Positions 61,261-64,000 of a stretch of DNA of 64,000 nucleotides are shown here, in pieces. Origin of the DNA: Epinephelus fuscoguttatus. Lineage: Eukaryota; Chordata; Actinopteri; Perciformes; Serranidae. The first letter of the stretch is position 1; the number at the start of each line of letters is the position of its first letter. Location: positions 15,575,452 to 15,639,451 of the forward strand of contig NC_064775.1 in assembly GCF_011397635.1 (NCBI RefSeq). The letters are read 5' to 3'. The translations under genes were made by a program, and so were the position numbers. Below the pieces are notes generated by a model. That model had not been told where the DNA came from. It ran no database searches and saw nothing but the letters and a program-made list of their open reading frames with translations.

Positions 61261-62363
61261 CATTCACACGTCCAATCCAGATGAACACAACGTCAGCAGA
61301 GACTGTGCTACTTTTCTGTTTATCTTCTCCATGTCGACGTGTTTGGATAGCAGCACTTTCACAGAGGCACTTTCGTTGATTTTTAAAAAAAAAAATATCA
61401 GCAAAATATACAGCCAGTAAAACACAAGACACCACGCGTGCTCCATGATACTATTCGCAAAAAAGTCAAGTTTTATTGTATCTTATTTTATTTTTACTCC
61501 AATACCATAATCTGTAAATACAAAACGCTACTTCCTGTGTCGAATCTGCGAATGTGCGTCACAGGTTGGTTGTTCCTGTCTTGTTTTTGTTGTCAAATGC
61601 TGCATGACTGCTTTAAATGCAAGTAGCCTACCCCTTTCTTAATAATGCAAACGAAAGGAATTATGTTTTAATTTTTATTTACAGCTATCCAGCGACGTGT
61701 ATTAGTAGCGTTGCCTCAACAAGCAAGCATAGCTAAAATTAAGAAAGCTCGAAATGTTAGCGAGCTAGCTAGCTAGTTAGCACGTTAACTTAAGTGATTC
61801 AGTCATACAGGAATAACTAACGTTGACGTTAGTTTTAAAACGGGACAGGTTTTTGTCCCATGCTATGATCGTCATAATCTTTCAAAAAAAGGTCTGTAAT
61901 AATAAAACTGTCATTAGAAACTATTATAATGTATCTTTACCTTGTATATGGTGTACTTACTGTTTTACAAACTGCTTACATGTCTGTGTATTTATATTTT
62001 GTTTTTCATTAAGCACATATATTTAATACATTAATGTATACATTCAGTTCTTTCAGTTAATTTATTTGCAACTGTACATTTGTCTACCACTAATTTATAT
62101 TACTGTATTCTAGATTTAATGTTATATATTATCCCTATATTTCAACTTAATCATTATTTTGTGCCTAAGATTCTCTCTTTTTTTGTGTGTGAAATTCACA
62201 CAAGTATGTCTTACTGAGGCAAAGAACAAAGTGGAAATGACTGTGGATATGGCATGAAAATCTTCCACTATAAATGTAGTGGAAATGTAGTGTATAAATA
62301 AGAATATAACAAGGTGCCTGAAATGAATGCATGTTATTTATTAATGTAAATGTATTTCACAGC
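61261..62363. promoter_or_regulatory. Shared atg13-harbi1 promoter interval
   Basis: The two genes are head-to-head. Features seen: an ETS-type ACTTCCTG at 61530-61537; GCTAGCTAGC runs at about 61762-61775 (and at 61120-61134 inside atg13); and a 20-bp near-perfect palindrome AACTAACGTTGACGTTAGTT at 61815-61834. The harbi1 start codon follows an acceptor-like TTTCACAG one base upstream, so harbi1 should have an untranslated first exon in this interval; its donor is not identified. The atg13-harbi1 divergent pairing is conserved in vertebrates. Confidence 0.55.
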
Positions 62364-63895
62364 ATGGCGATCCCTATAGCCATCTTGGACTGTGATCTAC
62401 TCCTCCACGGTCGAGGCCACAAGACCCTGGACCGCTTTGACCTGGACTCTGTCCCAGATGATTTCCTCCTCACGCACTTCGGCTTCCCCAGAGAGTTTAT
62501 TCTGTATCTGGTGGAGTTACTCAGAGAGGTGAGCGTGTGCTGATCCTTAGTTTTGAACAATTACATCCAATTAACTATTCATTTAAATGTATGTGTCATT
62601 TCTGTGTGTCAGGCTCTCTGCAGACGGACCCAGCGGTCCAGAGCCATCAGCCCTGAGGTCCAGGTGCTGGCTGCTTTGGGATTCTACACATCTGGCTCGT
62701 TCCAGACATCTATGGGAGATACTATAGGGATCAGCCAGGCGTCAATGTCAAGATGCGTGTCTAATGTAACCAGAGCCCTTGTGGAGAAAGCTCCCCAGTT
62801 CATCACGTTCAACAGGTATGGCTTCATGCTACTAACAACAAAATGAAAGATTAAAAACAACAAGAAGAGGAGGAGAAAGTGAATTTAAAGTAGTATTAAT
62901 GTTTCCCTGACAGAGATACAGCCAGCTCAGAGCAGTCCCTCCAGCAGTTTCAGAGGGTGGCAGGATTCCCAGGAGTTCTGGGGGTGCTGGACTGTGTTCA
63001 GGTTTACTATATTATACTGCATTAACACTACTGGACACTATGTACGCAGGTGACAGCCTCACTGATATTCTTCTCCCTTCACCTCCAGGTCACCATCAAA
63101 GCACCAAACAGCGAAGACTCGTCATATGTAAACAGGAAGGGCTTTCACTCTGTGGGCTGTCAGCTGGTTTGTGATGCCAGAGGGTTGTTACTCAGCGCAG
63201 AAACACACTGGCCAGGCGGACTCAAAGACACTGAAGTTCTAGAGAGATCTGCTCTCCGCAAACATTTGCAGGACATAGAGGAGGGCTGGCTGCTGGGTGA
63301 GACGTATATTTCAGACTTCTTACATCATTCTGTGCAGTCTGAAAACATCAGGAATGAAGTCCTTTTCTTATTTCTGTTTCCTAGGTGACCGTCGTTATCC
63401 TCTAAGGAAGTGGTTGATGACTCCGGTTGACTGCCCAGAGTCCCCTGCTGAGTTTCAATATAATCTGGCTCACAGTGCTACACATGAGATAGTGGACAGA
63501 ACCTTCAGAGCCATACAGACCAGATTCAGATGTTTGGACGGCACCAAAAGATACTTACAGGTATTTTAATCTATGCAAAGCTCCCTGTCAAAAAATGGTA
63601 ACGCCAGCCTTACGTTAAATGACTTTTCAAGCAATGTCACTGTTCCAGACCCGTCATCCATTTATCTCGTCTCCTCTCCTCTCTTGTCCTGCAGTATTCT
63701 CCAGAAAGGAGTTCATCCATCCTGCTGGCCTGCTGTGTTCTCCACAACGCCTCCCTGCAGTCTGGATTGGATGCCTGGACTCTGGAGAGAACCGACCCTC
63801 TGGAGCAACCCGAGTGCCTCGAACAGAGACCTGAGGACCGCGACATCCAGGCAGAGGACCTCCGAAAACAGCTCATACTCAAACACTTCAGCTGA
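62364..63895 (+). CDS. harbi1: Harbinger transposase-derived nuclease HARBI1
   Basis: Domesticated PIF/Harbinger transposase; in vertebrates it is a nuclear/cytoplasmic protein partnered by NAIF1 and no longer mobile. Coding exons: 62364-62528, 62613-62815, 62914-63001, 63089-63296, 63385-63560, 63695-63895. They total 1,041 nt, 346 aa, against about 349 in mammals. It begins [20 protein letters not shown] and carries the helix-turn-helix-like block [20 protein letters not shown] and [19 protein letters not shown]. The DDE-nuclease region has D149 ([13 protein letters not shown]), D199 ([12 protein letters not shown]) and, at the expected third position, D259 in [20 protein letters not shown], where the family has Glu. 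It ends [11 protein letters not shown]. Introns are all GT-AG. It lacks TIRs or a target duplication, as expected for a host gene. It is divergent from atg13. Confidence 0.97.
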
Positions 63896-64000
63896 ACTGC
63901 TGGTCGGAGTCAAAGGGGATCGAGACTACATTAAAACTGGGACCAGAGCAAGCCATCTTTTTTTAAAGTGGTTAGCACTGCAACCCTCAACAGGATAAGC
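63896..64000 (+). other. harbi1: harbi1 3' UTR, cut by window edge
   Basis: Noncoding sequence after the TGA stop, without a poly(A) signal before the right edge. Confidence 0.5.

Noticed and set aside
62364..63895. harbi1 read as an active Harbinger transposon
   Set aside because: Multi-exon gene with conserved divergent neighbour atg13, no terminal inverted repeats, no MYB-like partner gene, and length and sequence of vertebrate HARBI1.

Overview
The window is vertebrate nuclear DNA, almost certainly from a spiny-rayed (percomorph-type) teleost fish. The grounds are multi-exon genes with GT-AG introns, deuterostome-specific proteins, a tRNA-derived SINE whose body I recognise as a common percomorph repeat, and several families of small terminal-inverted-repeat (TIR) elements typical of teleosts. 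There are no bacterial operons, no CRISPR array and no intact viral genome. Four protein-coding genes can be rebuilt exon by exon, and every splice phase closes.

Layout. (1) 1-18,116, minus strand: a class-5 semaphorin closest to sema5b. Eighteen coding exons encode 956 residues: signal peptide, Sema domain, PSI, seven thrombospondin type-1 repeats. The transmembrane and cytoplasmic exons lie off the left edge. (2) 18,117-38,740: about 20 kb with no convincing coding exon, holding dispersed repeats and two weak candidates for sema5b 5' untranslated exons. (3) 38,745-50,590, plus strand: the complete ipo5 (importin-5) gene, 26 coding exons, 1,094 aa, with four CCAAT boxes just upstream, a U12-type AT-AC intron and a poly(A) signal. 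(4) 50,640-52,930: a large inverted array of degenerate repeats that contains palindromes matching the nuclear-receptor consensus and a perfect 28-bp hairpin. (5) 53,255-61,178, minus strand: the complete atg13 gene, 17 coding exons, 540 aa including a 33-codon cassette exon, tail-to-tail with ipo5. (6) 62,364-63,895, plus strand: the complete harbi1 gene, 6 coding exons, 346 aa, head-to-head with atg13 across a roughly 1.2-kb shared promoter interval, the same pairing as in other vertebrates.

The genes do not form one pathway. sema5b is an axon-guidance receptor/ligand, ipo5 a nuclear import receptor, atg13 the HORMA-domain regulator of the ULK1 autophagy kinase complex, and harbi1 a domesticated Harbinger transposase. 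The points most worth a second look are: the textbook AT-AC minor-spliceosome intron in ipo5; replacement of the expected third DDE residue of harbi1 by Asp; the atg13 cassette exon, which keeps the length but little of the sequence of the human alternative exon as I recall it; the perfect hairpin and ERE/DR1 palindromes in the ipo5-atg13 interval; and several datable transposon insertions with clean target-site duplications. I did not find a novel multi-gene system.
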